NCBI GenBank assembly: GCA_003255065.1
Contig: QAOA01001300.1
Location: forward strand, 1,626,993-1,690,992
Length of the DNA stretch: 64,000 nucleotides
Direction of reading: 5' to 3'
DNA from: Cercis canadensis
Lineage: Eukaryota > Streptophyta > Magnoliopsida > Fabales > Fabaceae
In this document: one piece after another, positions 1 through 11,566 of the stretch
How positions within the stretch are numbered: the first letter of the stretch is position 1
Layout of the letters: each line of letters begins with the position of its first letter
Translations under genes and position numbers: made by a program
Notes under the pieces: generated by a model
Databases searched by the model: none
Told to the model about the DNA's origin: nothing
The model's input: the letters and a program-made list of their open reading frames with translations, nothing else

Positions 1-504
1 GTACTTTTGGCTACAATTCCATTACATACCACCACAACAAATTCGTTATCGCACTTTCCATTTAATCAAATAATTAAGCAAGCCCCAAATGCTCATAAGA
101 AAATTCCACAAATCTTTCACATGCGAACATAAATGCATGTGCTTGGGAATCAAGTAGTCAGAAAACTCCATCACTGGCTTGCAGTATACAGTTGTATCAT
201 GGAGGAAAACACATTATCTTTTATGTTTCCACCCTTAATTATCAGCATGTAAAACTTTAATGTAACTAGGAAACGACATAATTGTTTTCAGAGGATTCTT
301 ATTTACTTCTAAGTTTTAACAATATGACATTTTTTTTTGGCCAGGACTATATGACCTTATTTCAAAATCACTTTCAGAAATAAAAGCAACCTACAGTGCA
401 GGGGAGAAAATTAGTACTTTACCGAAAACTCATATACAAGAAGCGCCAATTTTAACGCATGAATGTTTCTCACAATGAAGTAAATAGAGATAAGACACAA
501 TTAC

Positions 505-3500
505 CAGATCAGCAATTACAGCAGGATTCCTAGGGTCATCTTCAGGAATTCCCTGCTCGACTTTTCCAACAAGGTCTGCTCCTACATCAGCTGCTTTTGT
601 ATATATTCCACCACCCAACTGAGCGAACAGGGCTACAAAAGAGGCGCCAAAACCGTATCCAACAAGGAGAAGAGGCACTGAAAGAAAAACACTTTAACAT
701 AAAATGTCGAGAGGAGAGAGGGACAGAGAGGGAGAGAGTAGACAACAGAAGTGCCACCAAAGGATGCAAACAACGCTCCAAATGCAAAAACATCAAATTA
801 AGTCTGCAATCAAACAGTTAATAAATCTAAATTTAAATGAAAAAATGTACATAACGCCTTTCCCAGCGATTAGAGCAAAAGTAACCCTAACAATTGGAAT
901 ACAGTGTAATAAACATCTAGTTCTTACTTTCTAATTCTTTAACTGGTGAAAATTTTATAATGAAGAAGGTTTATTATGTTAAACTTTTTTAATACAAAAA
1001 ATATATTTTTAAAGACAAAAAAAAAAAAAAAGAACATGAACATGAACATGAACATGAACATGAACATGAACATGAACATGAACTCTAAACAATGACATCA
1101 CTACAATATTGGTCCTCCAAACATAAGATCTAGCAATAAAAATACCCCTTAATGCCGCTCTCTTCAATACAAGCAAGATGGGTAATAACTTCTGCCCAAA
1201 CATCGTGGCATTTCTCTCCAACCAAATACACCATATAGCCGCAAAAGGCATGCCACCAGAAAATCTTATTCTCCTTACTTCTCTGAAAACCTCCACATTG
1301 GACCATAAAAGTCATTCCAAACTCCCTGGGCAAACCCATTGCTCACCCAAAATACCAAAAAGCCTACTTCAAATATTGCACTCTAAGAAACAAAGTACAA
1401 AGAGGTGATAACCTTGTACAATAGTCCACTTTGTTTGGAAAGAAAATTACCATATACAAAAGTCCTGTCAATTTTTAAACAAAAATATATCTACTTCTAA
1501 TTTTTTAATTTGAAGTTATAAAAATACATATCAAGTTACCGTAATTTGCGAGAAAAGCAATTGTTTAACTTTTCCCCCATCTTAAGTTACTAGTCTACAC
1601 AATGTGATACTTTAATCTAATTAACCAGACACAACCATGTTCCGATAAATGATAATATTTAAACATTAAACGAAAAATATACACACTTTTTTATTCATGA
1701 TGAAAGGTTAGTTAAAAGGAGAAGTTTATACATACAATCAGTAACCTTCATTGAACCCGGTGAGTCCACTCCCAACCAAACATAAAATGTGGCATAGAGA
1801 ATTGCTATACCAATTACCGCCATACCAACAACAATGATAGCAGAGAAGCCACCTGCACGAATAGCAACCTGCACCACTTTTATCCAGTTAATATAGAAAT
1901 CTTGAACTGTTCATAGTTTTTTTTGGAACTGACGATGAACTAAATAATGGATAAACCTGCAATGCCTCTCTTGCAGACCGCCTTGCGGCACTAGAGACTC
2001 TAACATTGGCACGAACTGACACCCACATCCCCACATATCCTGCAATAGCTGAACAAAGAGCACCTAAAAGAAATGCGGCTACAGTGATGTACGCAGAAGT
2101 TGACCTGAATCAGAATAGTGGAAAATAACAGATAAGGACATGTTAAACATACAAGATTAAAGCTTTATAGCTAATATGTATTTATAACATCACCTCCCCA
2201 GGCCAGAAGATTCCTGTTGAGGAGTTGTACTGCGAAACAAATATATGCAAAGGATAACCAAAGCAAGCAACAGTGCCATCTTGGATATGCTCCCATACTG
2301 GGTCCTGAAAAATCCTTCAGCTCCATCTCGTATAGCATCTGATATCTAGAAAGCAAAATGATAAGCTCAGGACAAGCAAATAAGGAGTTCATGGTATCTG
2401 ATCCAATTATCCATACTTATCATCACAATACAAGAGAATAAAATAATTATACAGACAACATTCAACATGCCAAACCAACTCCTTCCTTCTTTCTACCAAA
2501 ACCTCAAAAATGAATGTTCCAAAGAGACCTGACAAACCCAATGTTCACCCAAAATTCCAAAAAGACGATTGCAAAGCTACCAAGCAACCTCAAAATAAAA
2601 TAAAAGATTATTGTTTGACTCCAAAATCCAAATACACATAACAAAAGAGGATGATACAAGCCATATCAGTTTCCCAACCAAGCATCTTGTTAGTTACTAC
2701 CTACAAAAAGGCACAGACGCCAAACAGCATCACCTCCATAGCACATTTGGGAAATCTGTTCACCTTTCACTTCTTCATCAACTAGATATAAGTAAGAGTA
2801 AATTCCCTCATGTTTAGCTACGTTCAACAACTTAGCTTTGTATGTACTCTCTTACAATGACAAGGATCATACAGTCCACAATGAAGATGAAAAACGCACA
2901 TTCAACTCAAAACTTCGCATTCTATTCTTCAGTAAGTTCATAGAAAGTAATCAACTAAGCCTATGTAGAAGCATCTTTGACACAAAACCAATAATTTAGT
3001 ACCAAAAACCTTGTAAACACAGATTAGGGTACGGGATCAGGTAATTGAATCAGCCAAACCATAAGAAATAGATTTACCTGAACCATTTCAGGGGGGCCCT
3101 CATCCTTTGCAAGCACCCACTTTGTAAGATATATTGACACAAGGAAGCTGAGAATACAAACAGAGAAGACGAACACAATGATGGGAGATGTACTCGCTCC
3201 AATGTAAAAGATAGCTCCTAAACCCAGGAGCAAAAGTATGAACAAGACACGAACGTTTATACCCAGGAGAATACGAAAAATCTGTAGAAAGGCACAAGTC
3301 AATGATTTTTGTAGCTCAATTAATAAAAAAATGCTATTCACTGAATAATTCATGACTCAACAAAACAATACTGCAATGAAGGGAAACACTCAATTTACAT
3401 AATCAAAAAATGAGCACACGTGTGAGTTTTACTTAATTATAAAGTAAACAATGAGGTGCAATAAGGCTAGATACAGAAAATGAGCATAGAGCTTTTACCA

Positions 3501-3597
3501 GCGGAGTGTAAGCTTTATTACGCATGTTGGGAAAAGTTCTTGGCCTGTCTTGGTAAGGCCCCAGACTACCACTCTCCAAATCATCATCCACCATCAT
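505..3597 (-). CDS. AVP2: Type II (K+-independent) H+-translocating pyrophosphatase, 5' part (AVP2/VHP2-like)
   Basis: Membrane proton pump that uses pyrophosphate hydrolysis to acidify compartments; the plant type II enzyme is known mainly from the Golgi. Six coding exons are visible on the minus strand: 3499-3597, 3078-3281, 2194-2345, 1957-2104, 1736-1868 and 505-677, all with GT-AG borders and consistent phase. They give 303 residues, and the gene continues beyond position 1. The start is the first ATG of [10 protein letters not shown], as in the family. Hydrophobic membrane segments alternate with conserved loops such as [14 protein letters not shown]. The last exon carries [14 protein letters not shown] and the pyrophosphate-binding stretch [11 protein letters not shown]. 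The N-terminus and the [15 protein letters not shown] motif separate it from the vacuolar type I enzyme. Open reading continues upstream of the ATG but holds no better start. Bases 1-504 are intron. Confidence 0.93.
1033..1083. repeat. GAACAT hexamer microsatellite
   Basis: About 8.5 perfect copies of GAACAT follow an A-run at 1018-1032 inside intron 5 of the pyrophosphatase gene. The repeat directly abuts the end of a LINE remnant, so it may be part of that element's tail. Confidence 0.95.
1084..1420 (-). mobile_element. LINE remnant (reverse-transcriptase C-terminal region) in pyrophosphatase intron
   Basis: The minus strand encodes the motif [15 protein letters not shown], typical of the region after the reverse transcriptase in plant L1-type LINE ORF2 proteins. 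The similarity is spread over more than one frame, so the copy is decayed. It lies in intron 5 of the pyrophosphatase gene, in the same orientation as the gene. No clear target-site duplication was found, and the limits are approximate. Confidence 0.6.
2490..2600 (-). mobile_element. Short LINE remnant similar to the 1300-1390 segment
   Basis: The segment resembles bases 1297-1390. Both contain a stretch like CCCATTGCTCACCCAAAAT followed by CCAAAAAG and a similar continuation. It is in intron 3 of the pyrophosphatase gene, upstream of the exon at 2194-2345. It appears to be a second decayed copy of the same LINE family. Confidence 0.45.
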
Positions 3598-5889
3598 ATT
3601 GTGGGTAGAATTCACCCTCCGGGCTACAGGATAAGGGTTGTACTCGCCAACTTGGGGCAAGTCACCCCCTGAACCTGGTCGCTGAATTTTGAATGTTGTT
3701 ATCAGCCACTAAAAGATTTAAGTTTCACTGATGGCGTGTAAGCAAATAAAATCTTTTGTTGACAAACTAGATAGTCTTTACATCCAAGGGCCTCTTTCTT
3801 TCTCTTCCTGCAACAGGATTCAGGAATTTCAAATAGAAATAATCAGCTTAAAATTTCTGATCAGCCCAAAGAGAATCCCTATAAGAAAAATTATACATAA
3901 AAAAATATACATCAACAGAGAAACAAAGAAACTAGATATAGAAAAGCATTTAGAGAAACAGCTGCTAAGTATAAGAATGTAAAAACAAAAGCCGTCAAGA
4001 GTCAATCATATCATAAATTCATGGGTTGGATATTTATATGGTAAAAAATCGTAATGTTCCTTTGGCTTTCTGGAAATACACAGTGCAAATTCTAGATCCA
4101 TTTTTTTTACAGTATTTTATGAGAGGGCTCAGACTTTGAATAGAGATATATCAAAGTATAAGTAAAAACATTTCTGGAGAGCCATTTATTCCAGAAAAGC
4201 GCAATGGACTTCAAAGACTTGCACATTATCTCGGAGGCCAAAGAAACGCACAAGTTCGCAAATGCTCAATCAGTAGAATTGTATCATACAGGTCCACATA
4301 TCTATCGCGACCAAAATCTACGATCTAAAAGAAACAAAAGATTGAAAAATAAGAGCACATATTCAAAGTCAAAATATGAATTCATATTGCAACGGAATCA
4401 ATCAAATGCTACAATAGCAGAAATTGTGTCCCTCGATGCCAATAACATATGTAAGATAAATATTCAAGTAGATCTAATACTTGACCATTCAACAAAATCG
4501 CTGCGAATATTCTGTAACCGCAATTTGCCGTCAGCTTTGCTTTGTTTGCTCTTGCTACACCTTCTCTCTCTGGTTTTCTCAGCGATTCCCGCAGAGAGAA
4601 AGCGGAAGCTCTTTCAGGGAAAGATGAAACGTAAATTTCTTTCGAATTTTTTGTTTTAATTAATCATGACTGTTAAGCAGTGAACACAGGAAGGAACCTG
4701 AATGCACTGCATATTCGATTCTTTTATTTTTACTCTAATTTGCATACTATATACTGTTCATCTGTCAATGGGATCCAGTAATATTTCGCCATGTCATGTA
4801 AGCTACATTTCAATTGGCTAATTTATGTGATACTGTTCAAAATGAAAGAAAAGTGGGTTCTCTGCACATATATATTTTTTTAAAAAAATTGTGCGACAAC
4901 TTCCCACTTTTTTACTCTCAAAATCAGTAATTACATACACATTTCTTGTACTTAAAAAAAATGATAACAAAATTTTTTCATAATATTTTATAAATTTTAT
5001 TATTTAATAAAATTAAAATTCAACCATTCTTAATTCATTTTTTTTGTCAAACTTAAATTTTCTATATTACAATTCTGTACATAAAAATTATATTTATTAT
5101 TCTCTGAAAGTAATTATATTCCCAAACTTAAGTAAGGGAGAAAATAAGTAACCATTAGTGGCAACATATTAACAATAACTTTCGAGGGAAATGATGCCCA
5201 TATCAAAACTCACAAAATATAAGTAACGAATTTACAAAAGAAAAAAAAACACACATTTTTAAGATAAATTATCACCTATCAAATAAAATTTTATCTTAAC
5301 AAATGCAAAATAATATTTAGTTTAGTGGTCACTCATTTTATTTAGTTACACACATAAGTTTTTATAAGGTTTTTTGTATTAGATAATTTAGGACCTCAAT
5401 TTTTTTGAATAATCTAAATGTATATGTTTGTCTACACACTTTTACAAGGCTTTTTTTTTTTTTTTTTTAACAAAGGAAANAAACATGTTGACTGAACTAT
5501 AACTTTTTCTCGTAAACTTTTATTAATTAATAACTTCTTAAATTTATTTCCTTTGTTAATATTTTTTTTTTTGGGTTACATTTCCTTTGCTAATATAAAT
5601 GAATCTAATCCAGTTCGTCATTAGCATACAATAAGCATATTGATTTATGGTTGCAAAAAAAAAAAAAGCACACTACTTTTATTATACATTTAATACTACT
5701 AATTATTAATAACTACACAAAATTTTACATTAAGCAATTCTTTTTTTTTTTTTTTTTTNTTTTTTTTTTGCTGTGAATTACATTAAGCAAGTTAATGTTT
5801 CTGGTGTTGCTTTCTCCTGAAATGTTTGGTAGTTTGTGCTTCTGTTTGCTTGCCTTTTTGCCTCGTATGTTACTTAAAAAAAATATAGA

Positions 5890-6657
5890 CTTATTGACAA
5901 TTTTGATCTCTTTATTTTATCGATTCTTACAAGTCAAACTTTTATTTTTAAAAGTGAATGATTTAATTGCTGTATTTTGCTGAGTTTGGCAGTTTTAGTC
6001 ATTTTATTAATCAACTAAATAGTTAACATAACAGAATGCTGACGTGGCATATAGAATTAGTTTTTTTTTTTATTATGCTGATATGGCACAGAGAAAGTAA
6101 TTTTTAAATGTTAAATAACCATTTAAGTATAATTAAGTAATAATTAATAGAAAAAATGAGTTTTTTAATTGATAAATAACCATTTTATATTTTTTTTTTC
6201 ATAAAATTCAAGCAAATAAAAAAAAATTCAAATCAAGTAAGACATGTAAAAAAAATTTCATATTTTTTTTAGATGAAGTCTATAAGAGATTCTACCAAAA
6301 ATTTCAAATTAATCTGAAATTTGAAATTTTGATAGAATATCGTATGAAATTAATTTGAAATTTTTTTTATCTACTTGAATTTTGTGTAAAAAATCTAAAA
6401 TGATTATTTAATAATAAAAGTACTCATTTTTTTGTTAATTTTAATTATGCTTAAAAAACTTTTTTTGTGCTACATCAGCATTATCACAATAAAAAAACTA
6501 AATTTCTTTGTGTCATGTTAGCATATTGTTTGGTTGACTAGTGAGAATACTAAAATTGTCAAATTTAGTAAAATGCAGGGACTAAATCGTTTACTTTTAA
6601 AAATGGAAGACTGACTCGTAGGAATCGGTAAAATAGAAAGACCAAAATTAAGCCAAA
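5890..6657. mobile_element. Foldback or Mutator-like element with ~200-bp inverted repeats
   Basis: Bases 5890-6085 match the reverse complement of about 6465-6657 with moderate divergence. The shared landmarks in order are AATTTTG-TC, TATTTTA-CGATTC, TTTTTAAAAGT, GATTTA, a GCTGACGTGGCA-like block and a T-rich run. The centre carries a smaller hairpin at about 6290-6345. No transposase is present. Exact ends and a target-site duplication could not be fixed by eye. Confidence 0.7.
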
Positions 6658-6814
6658 AAAATATAAGGAGATAACCTTTTCTTTCATGCGGGATCCCCTA
6701 AGGAGGTTTATCTTTCACATAAAAATAAAAAGAAGGTTTCTTAGATACTTTTGTTATTTATATAGTATGTCACACTACATAGAAATAATGAATATGTGAA
6801 TGACATGTGAACAA

Positions 6815-6945
6815 ATTAATTAGTTTAAATTTGTTTTAAAAATAAGATAAATTATATTTTATATCTAATAAAATATAAAAATTATGTATAATTGACACAT
6901 CAATATAATATAATATTCATATATAATATCATAAAATCCCCAAAA
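6815..6945. repeat. Dispersed AT-rich repeat, related to 47530-47670
   Basis: The segment shares a run of blocks with 47530-47670: a TTTTATATxTAATA block, an ATATAAAAATTAT block, CACATCAATAT and TATAATAT, ending in ATATCATA. Similarity is roughly 70% by eye. AT richness lowers the weight of this match. Confidence 0.4.
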
Positions 6946-8429
6946 TAAAAATGCATTCAAATGAAAAGTTTGTCATGGCCCTACTCCATCGTTTTCAAGC
7001 CTATTATTTTTTGCTAGTCTATGGGCTAATATGAATGAAGAACGCTTTCTTACAGCCCGGAGGGTCAGTGAGCGAAGTTTAGAGTCAAAGTTCAAGGGGA
7101 CCAAAATCATGAATGGAAAGAAATACATTATTGTTAAATTTAATAAAATTATATCTATTTATGTTTTCACTCAAATATGTTTATGATCCTAACTCTGTCA
7201 TCCTAATCTGTGTCACACTTAAATGTGGTGCAAATAATTGTTTTGCTTAATTCAAAAAAAAACTTTGAAGATGTGACTTAATTATAAGTAGAATATTTGC
7301 TTTTCAATCCCTTTTACTTAAGAAAACAATTATTTCAAGATATTCAAATTTAAAAATATAACATGTAAAATAAATTTTGAAATTTTAATTTTTTAGATGG
7401 TAAAATTAAATAAGAATGTGCAAAAATAAGCAAAGAAACGATTAATGTAAAATTGGGGTACAAATAATTCTTTAATTTTCAAGAAAACATTTAATACTTT
7501 ATATATTGTATTTAACTGTTGTCATTGATGATACTAAAACCTCATTTAATATGCTAAATGTTGGGAAAACCAATCAAAACAATTTAGAACAAATATGCAA
7601 AGGACTTATGCAGAACAAATAATTAAATGGGGGCAACGGTTTTAAGATAAACAGGGTTCTACTTCTTCTTGTAAAAGAAAGGGGAGTAGGGGTAATTTTC
7701 TTCATGTGGCTTGCCGCTATATATAAAAAGGATCATATTGGTATCTTTCAAACTAAAACCATTTGTAAATAGTAATGTAAACGTATTTTAGAAGGGGTCT
7801 GAATTGAGCTATATATATTTATATATATTATCTATACCATTTGTATTCTATATATATACAATACATGAGGCTAGCACTTTATATATATGCCTTGTATGAA
7901 CCCATCTTTATTTACATAAATTTGAGAAATAAAATTTTCCAGATTATAGTTTGGTATTTCCTGAATTAACCGGTAGATGGGGGTGGTGATTACTTGGGGG
8001 CATCTTCTAATAGTATTAATAGAATAAGAAATATTTAAAAGAAAGAGCGTAATTAATTGAAAGTTTGGATTAAAGAAAAGTGGAGGAAGTTAAAGTGCCA
8101 ATGTGTATATATAATATGAATGACATTAATATAGTATTTTGTTGATGACTGTTCTAGCATTAGCCTAGAATACAAGTTACTAGTACTGCATATATAGGTA
8201 TGCTATGTGTACGTGAAAAATGATGAGAATGTGTTAGTATGAAAAACGTCTGCAAATGGCGCCAGTGAGAATGGGATATATAAATAAAAGTTGTTTTGGA
8301 AAGTGATTCGTAATTAATGTTAATACTTCCGTATTACCTTAATTACATAAATAGTTGCGTCTTGAGAGGGTGCATCTTAGTTAATTAAAAGAATTGATCT
8401 TAACCAATCCATTTTCGACTTCCAGTCTC

Positions 8430-8786
8430 TATATATATATATAACCTGAAGAAGCCTTTCTAATCTGCACAAGTAAAGAGACTTATTACTACTCTCTCTC
8501 TCTCTCTCTCACTTATTCATTATATTTATAAGACTCTTGCAAAGGGTGAGAATGCTCTGTTGATGCGTTTTGTGCAATGTTTGTCCATTTAATTAATTTT
8601 TTTCAATATAGTTAGTTGTTTTGTTTCTATTCTCTACCTTTGACATAAAATTAATTATTTAGTTTTACCAAAGAAAGAGATATCTGTAGACTGTAGTGCA
8701 TGCATGAATGTTAATATAAACTTAATTAATTTGGTTTACTGTTTAGTAAGTTATATATTCTCCTAATTTACAGGTAATTAATTAAG
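8430..8786 (+). promoter_or_regulatory. Probable VPE core promoter and 5' leader with intron
   Basis: A TATA-like run at 8430-8443 is followed about 30-40 bases later by a plausible start of transcription. A pyrimidine tract (CT repeat, 8492-8511) comes next. A likely leader intron runs from GT at 8546 to AG at 8773, just 13 bases before the start codon. Inferred from motifs only. Confidence 0.4.
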
Positions 8787-11079
8787 ATGAATCAAATGAT
8801 GAGGGGGAGGGGCTGCTGCAGCGTTGCACTAGTGTGGCTGAGTTTGGGAGTGATTGTGAATGTGATTAAGGCGAATGAGATTGGAAGGCCATCACACTCA
8901 CATTCACATTCACATTCAGAGGGAGGAAAGAAATGGGCCGTACTAGTGGCTGGTTCTAATGGTTATGACAATTATAGGCACCAAGCTGATATCTGCCATG
9001 CCTATCAGATACTGAAGAAAGGTGGCCTCAAGGATGAAAACATTATTGTTTTCATGTATGACGATATTGCATTCAATTCCAACAACCCAAGGCCTGGCGT
9101 TATCATCAATAGACCCAATGGTAATGATGTTTATGAAGGAGTTCCCAAGGTATCTCTTTCATTTCTCTTTCACTCTACTCTTTTTTTTTTGGTTCATTGA
9201 AAGCTATACAACTATCCCCTCCTATAATCTCACCCCATCCAGTCCCAATGAAATTGCTCATTGCTCAACCATTTGAGACTCTTTCAGTATGCTTTAACGT
9301 TTAGCTAAATCAACTATATAAATAGTATATAATTATAGTAATTGAATTATGGCTGTAGGATTACACTGGAAGTGAAGTTAATCCAAAGAACCTCTACGCT
9401 GTGATCCTTGGAAATCGAAGTGCTCTCACAGGAGGTAGCGGCAAGGTGGTCGACAGCAGTCCAGATGATTTTGTTTTCATTTATTATGCCGACCATGGTG
9501 CTGCAGGGCTTCTCTGTTAGTAACCTTTATGATATATATATATTACTTTACTTAAAGCTTTAATAGTTTTGTTTGTGACCCATAGATATTGAATTAATGG
9601 ATGGGGCAAATAATATTTAATCAGGTATGCCGGATGGGGAAGTTGTGTATGCTAATGATCTCGTACATGTCTTAAAGAAGAAGCATGCTGCTAATGCCTA
9701 CAAAAGAATGGCGAGTTTCTTGATTCATTGTCGTCAATAAAATTATAAACTCATTCTCTTCACTTTCTAAGTTAAAGATATTGAGATTTATGGATTGATT
9801 TTTCAAAAAAAAAAAAGGTGATATACGTGGAAGCATGTGAATCTGGGAGCATATTTGAAGGGCTTCTTCCAAATGATATAAACATATATGCAACCACTGC
9901 ATCCAATGCAAATGAGAGCAGTTATGCAACCTATTGTCCTGATTCCTATCCCGCTGCACCACCCGAGTATACTACTTGTTTGGGAGACTTGTACAGCGTT
10001 TCTTGGATGGAAGACAGGTACCCTATACTTAAATGCTTCCTATTAATTTTCTTCATCATAGCATTCTCAACCTTATTCTCTTAATTAATTAATTTTTTTT
10101 CTTTTATGGGAACTTCCATTTTGGGATGGGAGCAGTGACAAACATGATATGGCAAATGAAACTTTGAGGCAACAATATGGAGCGGTAATTAAGGCAGAAG
10201 ATTATGTGATATCTAAATATTATTTAAGTAGCAATTTGGGATTTTCTTGTTAATTAGAGAGAGGTATCTTGTTCACTTGCATGTATAGGTTCGTAGGAGA
10301 ACATTGTGTGGTAATATAGAAACAAGTTCTCACGTGATGCAATATGGAAATAAGGATCTGAATAAAGAATTGCTGGCAACCTACATGGGTACTGATCAAG
10401 CCAATGGTAACAACACCCTCATCATCACTACTACAAACGTTGATTCATATTCCTCCTCTTCACCACGGCTTGTCAGCCAGCGAGATGCCCATCTACTCCA
10501 TCTTTCGCTTAAGGTTTTCTTTTCTATATATTGATTACACTTAGTACAACCTAACCTATCAATTATCTATTCAAGTCCATCATCTATGGCACTTGCTAAT
10601 TATTCTTTTTTAACAAGAAGAATTAATTGTTTGTTTCAGCTCCAAAAGGCACCTGATGGCTCTATTGAGAAGGTGAAAGCCCATAAAGAGTTGGCTGATG
10701 AAATATCTGAGAGGGAAAATTTAGACAGCACTTTCCGTTATATAGGGGACCTCTTGTTTGGAATGAAGAATAGCACTGCCATGTTAACCAATGTCCGTCC
10801 AGCAGGCCAACCACTTGTGGATGACTGGGATTACTTTAAGACACTTGTAAGTACAAACAACAGCATTTAAATCAGTATTACCCACTATAGTGTAGAATAT
10901 TAAATTAAATTAATGCATCTGCACTTATAAATTTCTTACAGATGAAAACTTACCAGAGCTATTGTGGAAGCTTATCAAGATATGGAATGAGATACTCGAG
11001 AGCCATAGCTAACATGTGCAACGCTGGCATTTGTGTGGAGCAAATGGTGGTGGCATTATCTCAAGCTTGTCCTAATTAA
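8787..11079 (+). CDS. Vacuolar processing enzyme, delta type (legumain, peptidase C13)
   Basis: Asparaginyl endopeptidase of the secretory pathway and vacuole; the Arabidopsis delta enzyme acts in seed-coat cell death. Eight exons: 8787-9149, 9359-9515, 9625-9710, 9818-10017, 10136-10184, 10289-10513, 10640-10846 and 10942-11079, giving 474 residues. An N-terminal signal peptide (about residues 1-30) is followed by a SHSHSHSH stretch, then the caspase-like domain starting at [13 protein letters not shown]. Catalytic His167 lies in YYADHG and catalytic Cys209 in EACESGS. The autoinhibitory C-terminal domain includes [14 protein letters not shown], and the protein ends at SQACPN without the longer tail of alpha/gamma enzymes. 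YYADHG (not YYSDHGGPG) and [11 protein letters not shown] point to the delta clade. The third intron starts with GC (9711), and its acceptor follows an A-run. Confidence 0.93.
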
Positions 11080-11566
11080 GAAACAGCTTGCTTCTTAAAC
11101 TTCCTTTTCTTTTCCACTTAAATAAAATCAAGCATACATCCTCCATTGCATAATTATCCTGCTTTCTATTTCCTTGGTGAGTGGTGATTATATATATATA
11201 TATTCCTCTACTGGAGGAAAGAAGATATGAACTCGATCGAATGATCATAAAATTGAAAAAACCACCTTTTCAATATTCATCAAAACCATCATGTCCGCAA
11301 GTGCAAACGCATATCCCTTGTTTTGGATGAATAACAAACGTTAGAATTGCATATTTTAAAAAATATACTTGAGCTGGGCACAACAACAGTATAATCTGCA
11401 GGCTAAGTGTGCCTTCGTCTTCGTCAGTATTTAGATCTTTTATACAAGGTCAAATAAGCAAGAATCTACTGAGGTAAAGATAAATCTATTATTATAAAAC
11501 TAAAAGTTACTTGGAAATCCATGGTGTAATATTTACAGCCTATCATGACACAAGTACCCAAGGCCC
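11080..11566. other. Intergenic region between convergent VPE and mTERF genes
   Basis: Only 487 bases separate the two stop codons, so this must hold both 3' untranslated regions. An AATAAA lies at 11121-11126 for the VPE transcript. A short TA repeat is near 11191. No other structure was seen. Confidence 0.7.

Larger units (their letters stand above)
3598..8786. other. Intergenic region between divergent pyrophosphatase and VPE genes
   Basis: No protein-coding gene is supported here. The first kilobase probably holds the pyrophosphatase 5' leader: a CT/GA-rich stretch at about 4560-4640 looks like an untranslated exon, with a leader intron running to about 3670. The remainder is very AT-rich, with long T-runs containing single Ns at 5480 and 5759. 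It includes an inverted-repeat element at 5890-6657 and a dispersed AT-rich repeat near 6815-6945. Confidence 0.6.

Noticed and set aside
4204..4659. 151-residue plus-strand open frame upstream of the pyrophosphatase gene
   Set aside because: It is opposite to the likely untranslated leader of the minus-strand gene, has no domain-like pattern, and ends in low-complexity sequence.
5450..5770. Ns at 5480 and 5759, and at 32630, as signs of duplication
   Set aside because: These lie inside long homopolymer runs and have no flanking repeats beyond the run itself; they are probably low-quality base calls.
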